NCBI GenBank assembly: GCA_034435435.1
Contig: DAOTXN010000077.1
Span: forward strand, 1 to 33,664
Direction: 5' to 3'
Source: DAOTXN01 sp034435435
GTDB taxonomy: Bacteria > Chloroflexota > Anaerolineae > S140-20
DNA: 33,664 bases
Under the pieces are notes generated by a model that was given only the letters and a program-made list of their open reading frames with translations, ran no database searches and had not been told where the DNA came from. The position numbers and the translations under genes are program-made. How positions within the stretch are numbered: the first letter of the stretch is position 1; each line of letters starts with the position of its first letter. Below are positions 24,601 to 31,833 of the stretch, piece after piece.

Positions 24601-25317
24601 ATAGATGGGTGGTAGCAACCACGGGCGCAGTTCCTCCTCGCGTTGCACGTCGGCGGGTAACGCTGCCCACGGTGTTGGCGTGATCGGGGCCTTCAGGCCG
24701 CCTGCCACCCCAAAGCGCTCGCCCGCTTCCACGCGTCGCCAGGCGACGAATTCTATCTGATCGCTCAACGCTGCGGCGGTGGCCGGATCTAGCACGACTT
24801 CGCCCCGTTGAGCCAGGTGTTCAGCCTGGGCCAGGCGATCCAGCGTGGAACCTGCCAGCACGTCGATGAGGTGAATGTCGGGATCGCCCACCACAAAACG
24901 CCGCGCGGGTCCCGTCGCCACTGCCGCTTTCATCGCCAGCGAGACGGTTGTGCCGGAAGGAATGCTCACCCGGGCAAAACTCTGCATGCGCTGCTGCATG
25001 GCCAGCGCGCATGCGGTCGCTTGGATGCCTGTGTCTCCGTCCAGCCAGCAGGTGATGGCGTCGCCGCTGAAACCGATCACACTGCCGCCATAGCGGTACA
25101 GCTCGTCAATCAGTGCATCAAAGACCCGGTTCAAGTGGCGCGTCAGCTCTTCAGCGCCGCGCTGGGGACCCAATTCGCCCACGAGCGCCTCGGTCAGGGG
25201 GGTAAAACCGGAAATGTCGGCAAACAGAGCCGCCCCCTGCACGTGGTCGGGTAGAGTTACGCCCTGCGCCAGCGCCTGCCGGCGATCCATTGGAACGTAG
25301 ACGCCGAGTGATTCCAC
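21649..25317 (-). CDS. Soluble-adenylyl-cyclase-like protein: two cyclase domains, ATPase, TPRs
   Basis: The 1222-residue cytosolic regulator has the domain order of mammalian soluble adenylyl cyclase: cyclase C1 (about 25-200), cyclase C2 (about 240-420), a STAND/AAA-type ATPase (about 450-750) and a TPR region (about 860-1180). C1 keeps both metal aspartates, Asp34 in FADISGF and Asp86 in GFSGDA, but lacks the Asn/Arg pair. C2 has lost the first metal Asp (LFVRFSG) but keeps Lys304 in GDKGSYLF and Asn375/Arg379 in GDDVNLAARL. The two halves therefore complement each other and should form one active site. The ATPase has GEAGIGKS with Lys479 and LLVLEDCHWLD. Five or six later TPRs have nearly regular GDYAAAR-type repeats. 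I prefer GTG 25317 (AAAAGGA at 6 nt) over the TTG at 25335. Output is probably cAMP; nothing in the sequence tells the TPR ligand. Confidence 0.92.
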   Translation of the reverse strand: MESLGVYVPMDRRQALAQGVTLPDHVQGAALFADISGFTPLTEALVGELGPQRGAEELTRHLNRVFDALIDELYRYGGSVIGFSGDAITCWLDGDTGIQATACALAMQQRMQSFARVSIPSGTTVSLAMKAAVATGPARRFVVGDPDIHLIDVLAGSTLDRLAQAEHLAQRGEVVLDPATAAALSDQIEFVAWRRVEAGERFGVAGGLKAPITPTPWAALPADVQREEELRPWLLPPIYERLRAGQGEFLAEFRPTVSLFVRFSGIDYDADEAAGEKLDAYVRWLQAVLIRYEGHLLNLSIGDKGSYLFASFGAPIVHEDDAVRAVSAALEMQTLPSELDFIKAVQIGITQGRLWTGAYGGTVRRTYGVMGDDVNLAARLMQAAAPGQILASQSVQQASENTFVWQDLPAIKVKGKTEPVSVSSPLRIRRQTSELREPEYALPLVGRTAELELLEKKLTLALQGRGQIVGITGEAGIGKSRLVAEAIRIARERKMIGYSGECESYGTHTSYLVWRPIWRAFFGLDPTWEVTEQISALERQLQHIDPSLAHRLPLLGAALNLSIPDNDLTHSFDAKLRKESLEALLVDCLRTRAQEAPLLLVLEDCHWLDPLSHDLLDLIGRTVADLPVFLVMAYRPPEAQRLREPRISQLDYFTEIRLTDFTPQEAEQLITLKLRQFFGYDTAASPALVQRITARAEGNPFYIEELLNYLRDKDISPQDTTALTTLDLPASLHTLILSRLDQRTESQKTTLRVASVIGRLFRAALLWGTYPELGPAERVKADLEALCRLDLTLPDSPEPELTYLFRHIVTQEVAYESLPYATRAMLHEQLAQYIERTFGEPLDQYVDLLAFHYERSQNEAKKREYLLKAGEAAQKDYANEAAIDYYQRLLPLLSTEEQVAVMLKLGEVLQLVGKWQTARDRYVQAEALAETLGDRRAQADCQTALAELLRKQGLYTEASEWLQRAHIVFQELDDQKGVAQVLHYGGSLAAQQGDYAAARACYQGSLSIRRELEDKPRIAALLSNLGIVARYEGDYALARSLHEEGLAIRRELGDKRAIAVSLGNLGNVALDQGDYAAARLWLGEALTLQREVGDRHYLALAFNNLGNVARFQGDYDTARAMYEQSLNISKALGDKWAMAYLLEDFGCLAALQGQAERALRLASAAEALRDAIGAPRSPAEQDKLERILEPAWLALGEAASAVAEAGRVMSLEQATALAAQAG

Positions 25318-25370
25318 GACTTGTCCTTTTGGCAATGGGTTTCTTTGGCTGTGACGGAGTAAGCAGTATC

Positions 25371-25400
25371 ATTTTACATCGTATGGTAGAGCAATGTCAA
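25371..25400 (-). promoter_or_regulatory. Promoter of the cyclase gene
   Basis: On the minus strand an exact TTGACA (25395-25400), an 18-nt spacer and TAAAAT (25371-25376), about 55 nt before GTG 25317. Confidence 0.65.
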
Positions 25401-25483
25401 ACCATTCGCGCTCTAAACACCTTAAATGCCAGGTGACCGATTCCAAACCCCAGTATCTGCCCACGTAGCCTCTAGCGATTCTG

Positions 25484-25492
25484 TGGTATAAT
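25484..25492 (+). promoter_or_regulatory. Extended -10 promoter of the ABC exporter pair
   Basis: TGG then exact TATAAT at 25484-25492, 44 nt before ATG 25537. The -35 region is poor, so the extended element probably carries recognition. Confidence 0.65.
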
Positions 25493-25536
25493 AAGGTCCG
25501 TTTTGAAAATCACGCTTCACATCTGCGGGGTTGGCT

Positions 25537-27357
25537 ATGGTATCAACTGCTACACCTCTTACCGTTGATCTCAAAAACATCGTCACCGACCGGCGGCTGG
25601 TCGGCCTGTGGCGCTTGCTGACCGGCTTTCGCCTCAAATACCTGGGGGCGACCAGTAGCCTGGCCGTGGCGACTATCTTTCGCACCGCCACATTTTTGCT
25701 GGTGCGCTATCTGATCGACCACGTCCTGGGGCGGGAAGACGCCGCCCAGGTGTTGCCGTGGGTGGCAGCCGGCTTTGTCGGTTTAGCTTTTTTACAAGGC
25801 GGTTTCACCTTTCTGAGCGGGCGACTGGCCGCCCAGACCGCCGAAGGCGTCGCCAAAAGGCTGCGCGACTATCTCTACGACCACATCCAGCGGCTCTCGT
25901 TCACCTATCACGACACCACCCCCACCGGCGAGCTGATCCAGCGCTGCACCTCCGACGTGGACGCGCTACGCCGCTTTTTTGCCGACCAGGGCATCGAAGT
26001 GGGCCGGGTGCTGTCGCTGTTTGTCGTCAACTGGATGGGGATATGGTTTTTGAACGTGCGGCTGGCGCTGGTCTCGGTGATCGTCGTGCCGTTCATCGTG
26101 GTGCTGTCGGCCTTTTTCTTCAAAAGGGTGGGCCAGGCCTACGAAGCCTTCCAAGAACAGGACGCCGTACTGTCTACTGCGCTGCAGGAGAACCTGAGCG
26201 GCGTGCGGGTGGTCAAGGCCTTTGCCCGCCAGGAATACGAGCGCGACAAGTTTGAAAAGGAAAACTGGAAAAAGTTTCGCCTGGGCCGGCGACTGCTCAT
26301 GATGCACGCCTTGTTCTGGCCCTTTTCCGACATCCTGTGCGGCCTGCAAATGCTGGGCGGATTTGTAATGGCCGCGTTGATGGCGATCAATGGCGAGATC
26401 AGCGTGGGCACCTACCTGGCCTATCACGGCATGGTCATCCTCATCATCTGGCCAATGCGTAACCTGGGCCGGCTGATCGTGCAGATGTCTACCGGGCTGG
26501 TGTCTTTTTCGCGCCTGGTTGCCATCATCCGCGAAGAGCGCGAGCCGCTGACCGAGGGCACGTATTGGACCTCGGGCGAGGTGGATGGCGGCGTCGTCTT
26601 TCGGGGCGTCTCGTTCGAATACGAAGAGGAACAGGCGGTGTTGGACCGCATCACTTTCCAGGTCGCGCCGGGGCAGTCGGTGGGTCTGCTGGGGGCTACC
26701 GGCTCGGGCAAGACTTCGCTGGTGAATTTGCTGCCGCGTTTTTACGAGTACACGGGCGGTAGTTTGCTGCTGGACGGCATCGAGCTGAACGAGTACCCGC
26801 GCGAGTTTCTGCGGCAGAACATTGGCATCGTGGAGCAAGAACCGTTTCTGTTCTCGCGCACCATTCGTGAAAACATCACCTACGGCGTGGGCAAGCACGT
26901 GTCCGACGCCGAGGTTGAACAAGCGGCGCGTGCGGCGGCCATCCACGACGTAGTTCTGTCTTTTCCCGACGGTTATGACACGCTGGTGGGTGAAAGGGGC
27001 GTTACGCTTTCCGGCGGGCAAAAACAGCGCGTGGCCATCGCCCGCACGCTGCTCAAAGACCCGCGCATCTTGATCCTGGACGACTCAACCTCGTCGGTAG
27101 ACGTGGAAACCGAGGCCGAGATCCGCGCGGCGCTGGAGCGACTGATGGAGGGGCGCACTACGTTCATCATCGCCCATCGCGTGCAGAGCGTGATGAACGC
27201 CGACTTGATCCTGGTGCTGGAGAATGGGCGCATCGTGCAGCGCGGCACCCACGCGCAGCTCATCAAGCAACCGGGCATGTATCGCAAGATTTACGAGATG
27301 CAGACGCGCATCGAGGACGAGCTTCAACGCGAGCTGGCCGACGCCGGCGCAGTCTGA
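25537..27357 (+). CDS. ABC exporter half-transporter, degenerate-site subunit
   Basis: This 606-residue type IV ABC exporter has an N-terminal six-helix membrane domain (about 35-320, with SFTYHDTTPTGELIQRCTSDVD as the first coupling region) and a C-terminal nucleotide-binding domain. The NBD has Walker A GATGSGKTS, signature LSGGQKQRVAIART, Walker B LILDDSTSSVD and H-loop IAHRVQS. The residue after the Walker B aspartate is Asp516 in place of the catalytic Glu, which is the mark of the catalytically poor site in heterodimeric exporters such as TM287/288. The partner encoded next has an intact Glu. Drugs, lipids or peptides are typical substrates; none can be inferred here. ATG 25537 is chosen over the TTG at 25531 because of GGGG 7 nt before it. 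Confidence 0.93.
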   Translation: MVSTATPLTVDLKNIVTDRRLVGLWRLLTGFRLKYLGATSSLAVATIFRTATFLLVRYLIDHVLGREDAAQVLPWVAAGFVGLAFLQGGFTFLSGRLAAQTAEGVAKRLRDYLYDHIQRLSFTYHDTTPTGELIQRCTSDVDALRRFFADQGIEVGRVLSLFVVNWMGIWFLNVRLALVSVIVVPFIVVLSAFFFKRVGQAYEAFQEQDAVLSTALQENLSGVRVVKAFARQEYERDKFEKENWKKFRLGRRLLMMHALFWPFSDILCGLQMLGGFVMAALMAINGEISVGTYLAYHGMVILIIWPMRNLGRLIVQMSTGLVSFSRLVAIIREEREPLTEGTYWTSGEVDGGVVFRGVSFEYEEEQAVLDRITFQVAPGQSVGLLGATGSGKTSLVNLLPRFYEYTGGSLLLDGIELNEYPREFLRQNIGIVEQEPFLFSRTIRENITYGVGKHVSDAEVEQAARAAAIHDVVLSFPDGYDTLVGERGVTLSGGQKQRVAIARTLLKDPRILILDDSTSSVDVETEAEIRAALERLMEGRTTFIIAHRVQSVMNADLILVLENGRIVQRGTHAQLIKQPGMYRKIYEMQTRIEDELQRELADAGAV

Positions 27358-27364
27358 AGCGGAC

Positions 27365-27391
27365 GTAGGACAAGTTGCCAACTTGTCCTAC
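27365..27391. repeat. Perfect 13-bp palindrome between two exporter genes
   Basis: GTAGGACAAGTTG at 27365-27377 pairs perfectly with 27379-27391 around a single C. It sits 8 nt after the first exporter stop and 29 nt before the start of the second. No U run follows (the next bases are AAGGCTAC), so it is more likely a mobile palindromic repeat or an RNA processing/stability element than a terminator. Confidence 0.8.
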
Positions 27392-27419
27392 AAGGCTACT
27401 TTTAACATAGGAATTGAGC

Positions 27420-29237
27420 ATGTCAGAGTATTTCGAAGAGGAAGAGTTTAGCACCGAGTTTAACGGGCGCACACTGATACGCGTACTGGCCCAGGTCAAG
27501 CCGCACTGGAAGTGGGTGGCTGGCTTTTTGGCGACGATTGCGCTGGTCTCGAGCCTGGATTCCTTTTTCACCTTTCTCAGCAAGCGCATCGTGGACGAAG
27601 GCATCGTGCCGGGCGCCAAAGACGCGCTGGTGCACATTGTCACTCTCTATGGCTCGCTGATTTTTGTGCAGGCCGGGCTGGTATTCATCTTTATCTATCT
27701 GGCCGGTGTGCTGGGCGAGCGGGTGCGCTACGACCTGCGCAAAAAGATGTTCACCCACCTGCAAAACCTGTCACTGTCGTACTTTGACCGCACGCCCGTG
27801 GGTTGGATCATGTCTCGCGTCACCTCCGATTCGGACCGAGTGGCCGAGTTGGTCACCTGGGGTTTGCTGGACGTCACCTGGGCCATTATGAACATCAGCA
27901 CCGCCATCTATTTTATGCTGGTCATCAACTGGCGGCTGGCGCTGATCGTGTTTGCCATCCTACCTGCGTTGATCGTCGTGGCGACTCAGTTCAAAAAGCG
28001 CATCCTGGTCGAATTTCGGCGCGTGCGCAAACTCAACTCGAAAATTACCGGCGAATACAACCAGAACATCACCGGCGTGCGCGTGGTTAAGGCGCTGGGC
28101 CGTGAAGAGGCCAACCTGGCCGAGTTCGACCAGTTGACCGGCGAGATGTACCGGGCCGGCTATCGCGCCGCCTGGCTCTCGGCGCTGTTCCTGCCGGTGG
28201 TACAGGTCATCAGCGCCCTGGCCGTGGGCAGCATCGCCTGGTACGGCGGCTGGCAGGCCACTCAGGGTAGTATGACCATCGGCGGCATCCAGGCCTTTAT
28301 CTCGTACATCACTTTTATGATGTGGCCCGTACAGGACCTGGCCCGCGTTTATGCCGAGCTGCAGCACGCCATCGCCTCGGCCGAGCGCATCTTTTCGCTC
28401 ATTGACGCCGTGCCCGCCGTGACCGATCGCCCCGGCGCAATAGACCCCGGCACGCTTTACGGCGACATCGCCTTTGAGCACGTAGATTTCCATTACGAAG
28501 CCGACAAGCCCGTGCTGCGCGATTTCAATCTGCACGTACAGCGCGGTGAGACGATTGCACTGGTTGGGCCGACCGGCGGAGGCAAGTCCACCATCGTCAA
28601 CCTGTTGTGCCGCTTTTACGAGCCGACCGGCGGGCGCATCACCATCGGCGGGCGCGACTATACCGGGCTGTCGCTGCACGGTATCCAATCCCGCATCGGC
28701 ATGGTGTTGCAGACGCCGCACTTGTTTTCCGGCACCATCCGCGAGAACATTCGCTACGGGCGGCTGGACGCCAGCGACGACGAGATCCAAGCGGCCGCCA
28801 AACTGGCCGGTGCGCACAGTTTTATCAGCGAGATGGAGAAAGGCTACGAGGAACAGGTGGGCGAAGGAGGCACGCTGCTCTCGACGGGCCAGAAGCAACT
28901 GGTCAGCCTGGCCCGGGCCATCCTGGCCCAGCCCGAAATCTTTATCATGGACGAGGCCACCAGTTCGGTAGACACGCTGACCGAAGACCTGATCCAGCAA
29001 GGCATGGAAGCGCTGATGACCAACCGCACCAGTTTCATCATTGCGCACCGCCTTTCCACCATCAAGCGGGCCGACCGCATCCTGGTCATCGAAGGCGGGC
29101 GCATCGCCGAGATGGGCACTCACGCCGAGCTGCTGCGGGCCAAAGGGCACTACTACCGGCTGTACACACGTCAGTTCCGTAAAGAGATGGAAGAGGAATA
29201 CGACCTGTTCCGCATGGCCAGTCTGGTGCCGGCATGA
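27420..29237 (+). CDS. ABC exporter half-transporter, catalytic-site subunit
   Basis: The 605-residue partner of the preceding exporter has an acidic N-terminus (SEYFEEEEF), six membrane helices and an NBD with Walker A GPTGGGKST, Walker B IFIMDEATSSVD with catalytic Glu512, and H-loop IAHRLST. Its signature reads LSTGQKQ (Leu487 to Gln491), with Thr replacing the first Gly of LSGGQ. In a heterodimer this signature faces the Walker site of the other subunit, the same one that lacks the catalytic Glu, so both defects fall in one ATP site. ATG 27420 has AGGA at 7 nt; the upstream TTG at 27414 is less likely. Confidence 0.93.
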   Translation: MSEYFEEEEFSTEFNGRTLIRVLAQVKPHWKWVAGFLATIALVSSLDSFFTFLSKRIVDEGIVPGAKDALVHIVTLYGSLIFVQAGLVFIFIYLAGVLGERVRYDLRKKMFTHLQNLSLSYFDRTPVGWIMSRVTSDSDRVAELVTWGLLDVTWAIMNISTAIYFMLVINWRLALIVFAILPALIVVATQFKKRILVEFRRVRKLNSKITGEYNQNITGVRVVKALGREEANLAEFDQLTGEMYRAGYRAAWLSALFLPVVQVISALAVGSIAWYGGWQATQGSMTIGGIQAFISYITFMMWPVQDLARVYAELQHAIASAERIFSLIDAVPAVTDRPGAIDPGTLYGDIAFEHVDFHYEADKPVLRDFNLHVQRGETIALVGPTGGGKSTIVNLLCRFYEPTGGRITIGGRDYTGLSLHGIQSRIGMVLQTPHLFSGTIRENIRYGRLDASDDEIQAAAKLAGAHSFISEMEKGYEEQVGEGGTLLSTGQKQLVSLARAILAQPEIFIMDEATSSVDTLTEDLIQQGMEALMTNRTSFIIAHRLSTIKRADRILVIEGGRIAEMGTHAELLRAKGHYYRLYTRQFRKEMEEEYDLFRMASLVPA

Positions 29238-29267
29238 CAACGGATGGGGCAACGGATAAGCGGATTT

Positions 29268-29296
29268 TTGCCCTCAAGACCCAAGCGTGGTACAAT
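29268..29296 (+). promoter_or_regulatory. Promoter of the AbrB/VapC/PP2C operon
   Basis: TTGCCC at 29268-29273, a 17-nt spacer and TACAAT at 29291-29296, with an extended TGG just before it. It lies 35 nt before the antitoxin ATG. Confidence 0.65.
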
Positions 29297-29331
29297 AACT
29301 TACAGAGACCGGGTCCTCGCAGGAGGCTTTT

Positions 29332-29577
29332 ATGACACTCGTAGTAAGAAGCTCAAAGGGAGACACTATTTCTCTACCTGTCCAGCTTTTGGCTCTTCTG
29401 AATCTGCGCGAAGGGGATGAAGTCAAGACAGTTGTTGATGGACACACCCTGCATTTGACGCCCCTCGATCGATTTCTTGCCTTGCGTGGGGCATTGCGGG
29501 ACGATGAAGCCTTTGACGCGGCGATAGAGTTCCTCGATAAGGCATGGCAACAATGGGCCGCTCTCGAATCTGCCTAG
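29332..29577 (+). CDS. AbrB/MazE-type antitoxin
   Basis: This 81-residue DNA-binding antitoxin opens with a swapped-hairpin AbrB fold: VVRSSKGDTISLPVQLLALLNLREGDEVKTVVDGHTLHLTPL. The remaining 35 residues are a helical tail that would wrap the toxin (DEAFDAAIEFLDKAWQQW). It overlaps the PIN-domain toxin gene by 25 nt, the usual arrangement of vapBC-type loci. AGGAGG sits 7 nt before the ATG. It should autoregulate the promoter at 29268-29296. Confidence 0.85.
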   Translation: MTLVVRSSKGDTISLPVQLLALLNLREGDEVKTVVDGHTLHLTPLDRFLALRGALRDDEAFDAAIEFLDKAWQQWAALESA

Positions 29578-29975
29578 ATACCGGCGTCCTGGTTGCCTAC
29601 CTCAAGGGGCGTGAGCCAGGTGCGGCGGCTGTCGAGGAAGCAGTCAAAGAACAGGACTGTTTTGTCACGTCCATTACAGTCTACGAGTTGTTGTTTGGGG
29701 TTGCCCGCGCCAAACGGGAGATTAGTGAACAAGCCCTGCTAGAGACCATGACCGTTGTGCCGCTGGACGATGCGGCCGCCCGCCGGGCAGCCAGTTTGCA
29801 TGCCGACTTGATTGGTCAAAACCAAGACATTGGAATCAAGGATGTGTCTATTGCCGCTATTTGCCTGGAACATTCACTGTCTCTCTTGACTCCCAACGTG
29901 CGGCACTTTATCCGTGTGCAAGGATTGAGGGTGCTTACACCACCCAACCTGCTTCCAGTTGGAGAGAGCGGGTAA
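29553..29975 (+). CDS. vapC: VapC-family PIN-domain ribonuclease toxin
   Basis: This 140-residue PIN-domain RNase would cut RNA (often tRNA or rRNA) when free of its antitoxin. The acidic Mg2+ site is visible: Asp9 in CLDTGVLVAYL, Glu45 in VYELLFG, and Asp97 in IGIKDVSIAA. A fourth position is Asn115 in LTPNVRHF, as is common in the family. I start at ATG 29553 because AAGG lies 10 nt upstream; ATG 29544 is also possible. The stop codon is 8 nt before the PP2C gene, so the toxin, antitoxin and phosphatase probably share one transcript. Confidence 0.9.
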   Translation: MGRSRICLDTGVLVAYLKGREPGAAAVEEAVKEQDCFVTSITVYELLFGVARAKREISEQALLETMTVVPLDDAAARRAASLHADLIGQNQDIGIKDVSIAAICLEHSLSLLTPNVRHFIRVQGLRVLTPPNLLPVGESG

Positions 29976-29983
29976 TTCGCATC

Positions 29984-31780
29984 ATGTCTTCCCCTACCGA
30001 CCTGATCGAAAAACTGACCGCCCTCAACGAGATCGCCGAGACGCTCAACCGCACGGTCGATATGGGCAATGCGCTGCAAGAGGCGCTGGAGCGGCTGGTT
30101 GAGCTGATGGGGCTGGAAACGGGCTGGATTTTCCTCAAGGACCCATCGGCCAAGAACCAGTGGGCGGGGCGGGGCTATGCGCTGGCCGCGCATCACAACC
30201 TGCCGCCCGCGATGGCCCTGGGCCGCGCCCGCGCCTGGAAGGGCGGCTGCCAGTGCCAGACCTTGTGCAACACCAACCAGCTCGCGCGTTCCTACAACGA
30301 GGTGCGCTGCTCGCGGCTGGCCAGCGGCGGCGGTAATCGCAACAACCTCGCCGTGCACGCCTCGGTGCCTCTGTGCTCCGGGGAGCGCGTGTTGGGCATC
30401 CTCAACGTGGCCGCGCCCGACTGGTCCGCTTTTAACGAGGTGGCGCTGGCGCTGCTGACCAACGCCGGCAGCCAGATCGGCATTGCCCTCGACCGCGCTC
30501 AACTCTTTGATCTGCTCCAGGAGCGACGTATTCACGAGCAGGCCGTTTTGCTGGAGCTGTCGAACCAATTGCTCAGTCGCCTCGACCCCGACGAGTTGAT
30601 GTATTACCTGATCAAAGAAGTTCAGGCCCTCTTGGACGCCGACGCCTGTACCTTGTTGTTGCCCGACGAAGAGCCGGGCTATCTGGCCTTTCGCGCTGCC
30701 AGCGGCTGGTACACCGACCCGGTCGCCGATGGGCGCCGCGCCCCGGCCAACGAAGTCAGCGGGCCGGGCCTGGCGATGCAAACCCAGCAGCCTATCATGA
30801 TAAGAGACCTGACGCGGGATGATCCCGCTCCGTGGCTGCCCGACTGGCTGCGCGACGAAGGCTTTCGCGGCCACGCCGTCATGCCGCTCATCGCCGAGGG
30901 CCAATCCATCGGGGCGCTGGTAGTGGATTCGCGCCGCCCCCGCGACTGGGACGAAAGCGAGGCCCGTTTCTTTCACCTGCTGGCGAACCAGGCTGCCATG
31001 GCCATCGAGCGGGCCCGCCTGCATCTAGAAGCGCTCAAACGCCAGCGCATGGTCGAAGAGCTGTCGGTGGCCCGTCAAATCCAGCTCAGCTTGTTGCCCA
31101 AAGCGCCGCCTGCAGTCCCCGGCTGGGAGTTTGCAGCGTTCTACCGCCCGGCGCGCTTGATTGGGGGCGACTTTTACGACTTTTACGATTTGCCCGAAAA
31201 ACCTGCCCAATGGGGCGTGCTCATCGCCGACGTGGCCGATAAAGGCGTGCCATCGGCGCTATACATGGCCCTGTGCCGCACGGTGATCCGCACCACCGCC
31301 TTTAGCGGGCGCAGCCCGGCCAGCGCCCTGATGCGCGCCAACACGCTCATCTTGAAGGACAGCCAGGCCGACCTCTTTTTGAGCGCCTTTTACGCCAAGC
31401 TGGATGTGGATACCGGCCGGCTCATCTTTTGCAACGCCGGGCACAATCCGGCGCTGCTGTGGCGGGCCGCCGAAAACCAGTTCCACGAGCTGAGCACGCG
31501 CGGCATCGTGCTGGGCGCGTTCGAACAGATCGAACTGGAAGAGACCCGCGTGGACATTGCCCCCGGCGACGTGCTGGTTTTTTATACCGACGGCGTGACC
31601 GAGGCCATCAACCCCCAGGCGCAGGAATTTGGCGTGGAGCGTCTGCGCGGAATCATCGTGTCTACTGCCAGCGCCGGCGCCCAGCACATCCTGGACAGCA
31701 TCGTGCAAACCGTAGACGAATTTGCCCAGGACGCGCCCCCCTTTGACGATTTGACGATGGTGGTGATCAAACGCCAATAA
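29984..31780 (+). CDS. GAF-GAF-PP2C (RsbU/SpoIIE-type) phosphatase
   Basis: This 598-residue cytosolic serine phosphatase has two GAF sensor domains (about 18-175 and 195-345), a short coiled linker and a C-terminal PP2C-type domain (about 355-598). PP2C motifs are RQIQLSLLP before the domain, GGDFYDFYDL with metal ligand Asp396, ADVADKGVPSALYMA, NAGHNPALL, FYTDGVTEA, and the closing DDLTMVVIK. Such enzymes usually dephosphorylate an anti-sigma factor antagonist and so switch on a partner sigma factor; no RsbV/RsbW pair is in the window. The first GAF carries a cysteine cluster (Cys89, Cys91, Cys95, Cys109) that may bind a metal or iron-sulfur centre. The frame is open back to 29861 inside vapC, but GGAGAGAG lies 11 nt before ATG 29984 and the GAF begins there. 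Confidence 0.93.
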   Translation: MSSPTDLIEKLTALNEIAETLNRTVDMGNALQEALERLVELMGLETGWIFLKDPSAKNQWAGRGYALAAHHNLPPAMALGRARAWKGGCQCQTLCNTNQLARSYNEVRCSRLASGGGNRNNLAVHASVPLCSGERVLGILNVAAPDWSAFNEVALALLTNAGSQIGIALDRAQLFDLLQERRIHEQAVLLELSNQLLSRLDPDELMYYLIKEVQALLDADACTLLLPDEEPGYLAFRAASGWYTDPVADGRRAPANEVSGPGLAMQTQQPIMIRDLTRDDPAPWLPDWLRDEGFRGHAVMPLIAEGQSIGALVVDSRRPRDWDESEARFFHLLANQAAMAIERARLHLEALKRQRMVEELSVARQIQLSLLPKAPPAVPGWEFAAFYRPARLIGGDFYDFYDLPEKPAQWGVLIADVADKGVPSALYMALCRTVIRTTAFSGRSPASALMRANTLILKDSQADLFLSAFYAKLDVDTGRLIFCNAGHNPALLWRAAENQFHELSTRGIVLGAFEQIELEETRVDIAPGDVLVFYTDGVTEAINPQAQEFGVERLRGIIVSTASAGAQHILDSIVQTVDEFAQDAPPFDDLTMVVIKRQ

Positions 31781-31783
31781 ACC

Positions 31784-31816
31784 AGAACCCCGGTTTCTTG
31801 GGGAAACCAGGGTTCT
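31784..31816. terminator. Bidirectional terminator between PP2C and DUF3307 genes
   Basis: Arms at 31784-31797 and 31803-31816 form a 14-bp stem with one mismatch and a 5-nt loop, followed by TTCG on the plus strand. It lies between convergent genes and could serve both. The T run is short, so efficiency is uncertain. Confidence 0.65.
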
Positions 31817-31833
31817 TTCGTGCCCTTTGTGTT

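Noticed and set aside
27365..27391. Intrinsic terminator between exporter genes
   Set aside because: No U run after the stem, and the two genes encode partners expected to be co-transcribed.
27960..29252. Long open frame antisense to the second exporter
   Set aside because: Shadow of a gene with all ABC motifs.
29861..29983. Earlier start of the GAF-PP2C protein inside vapC
   Set aside because: The extension only reads vapC in another frame; GGAGAGAG supports ATG 29984.
29816..31024. Long open frame antisense to the GAF-PP2C gene
   Set aside because: Shadow frame, no recognisable domain or ribosome site.
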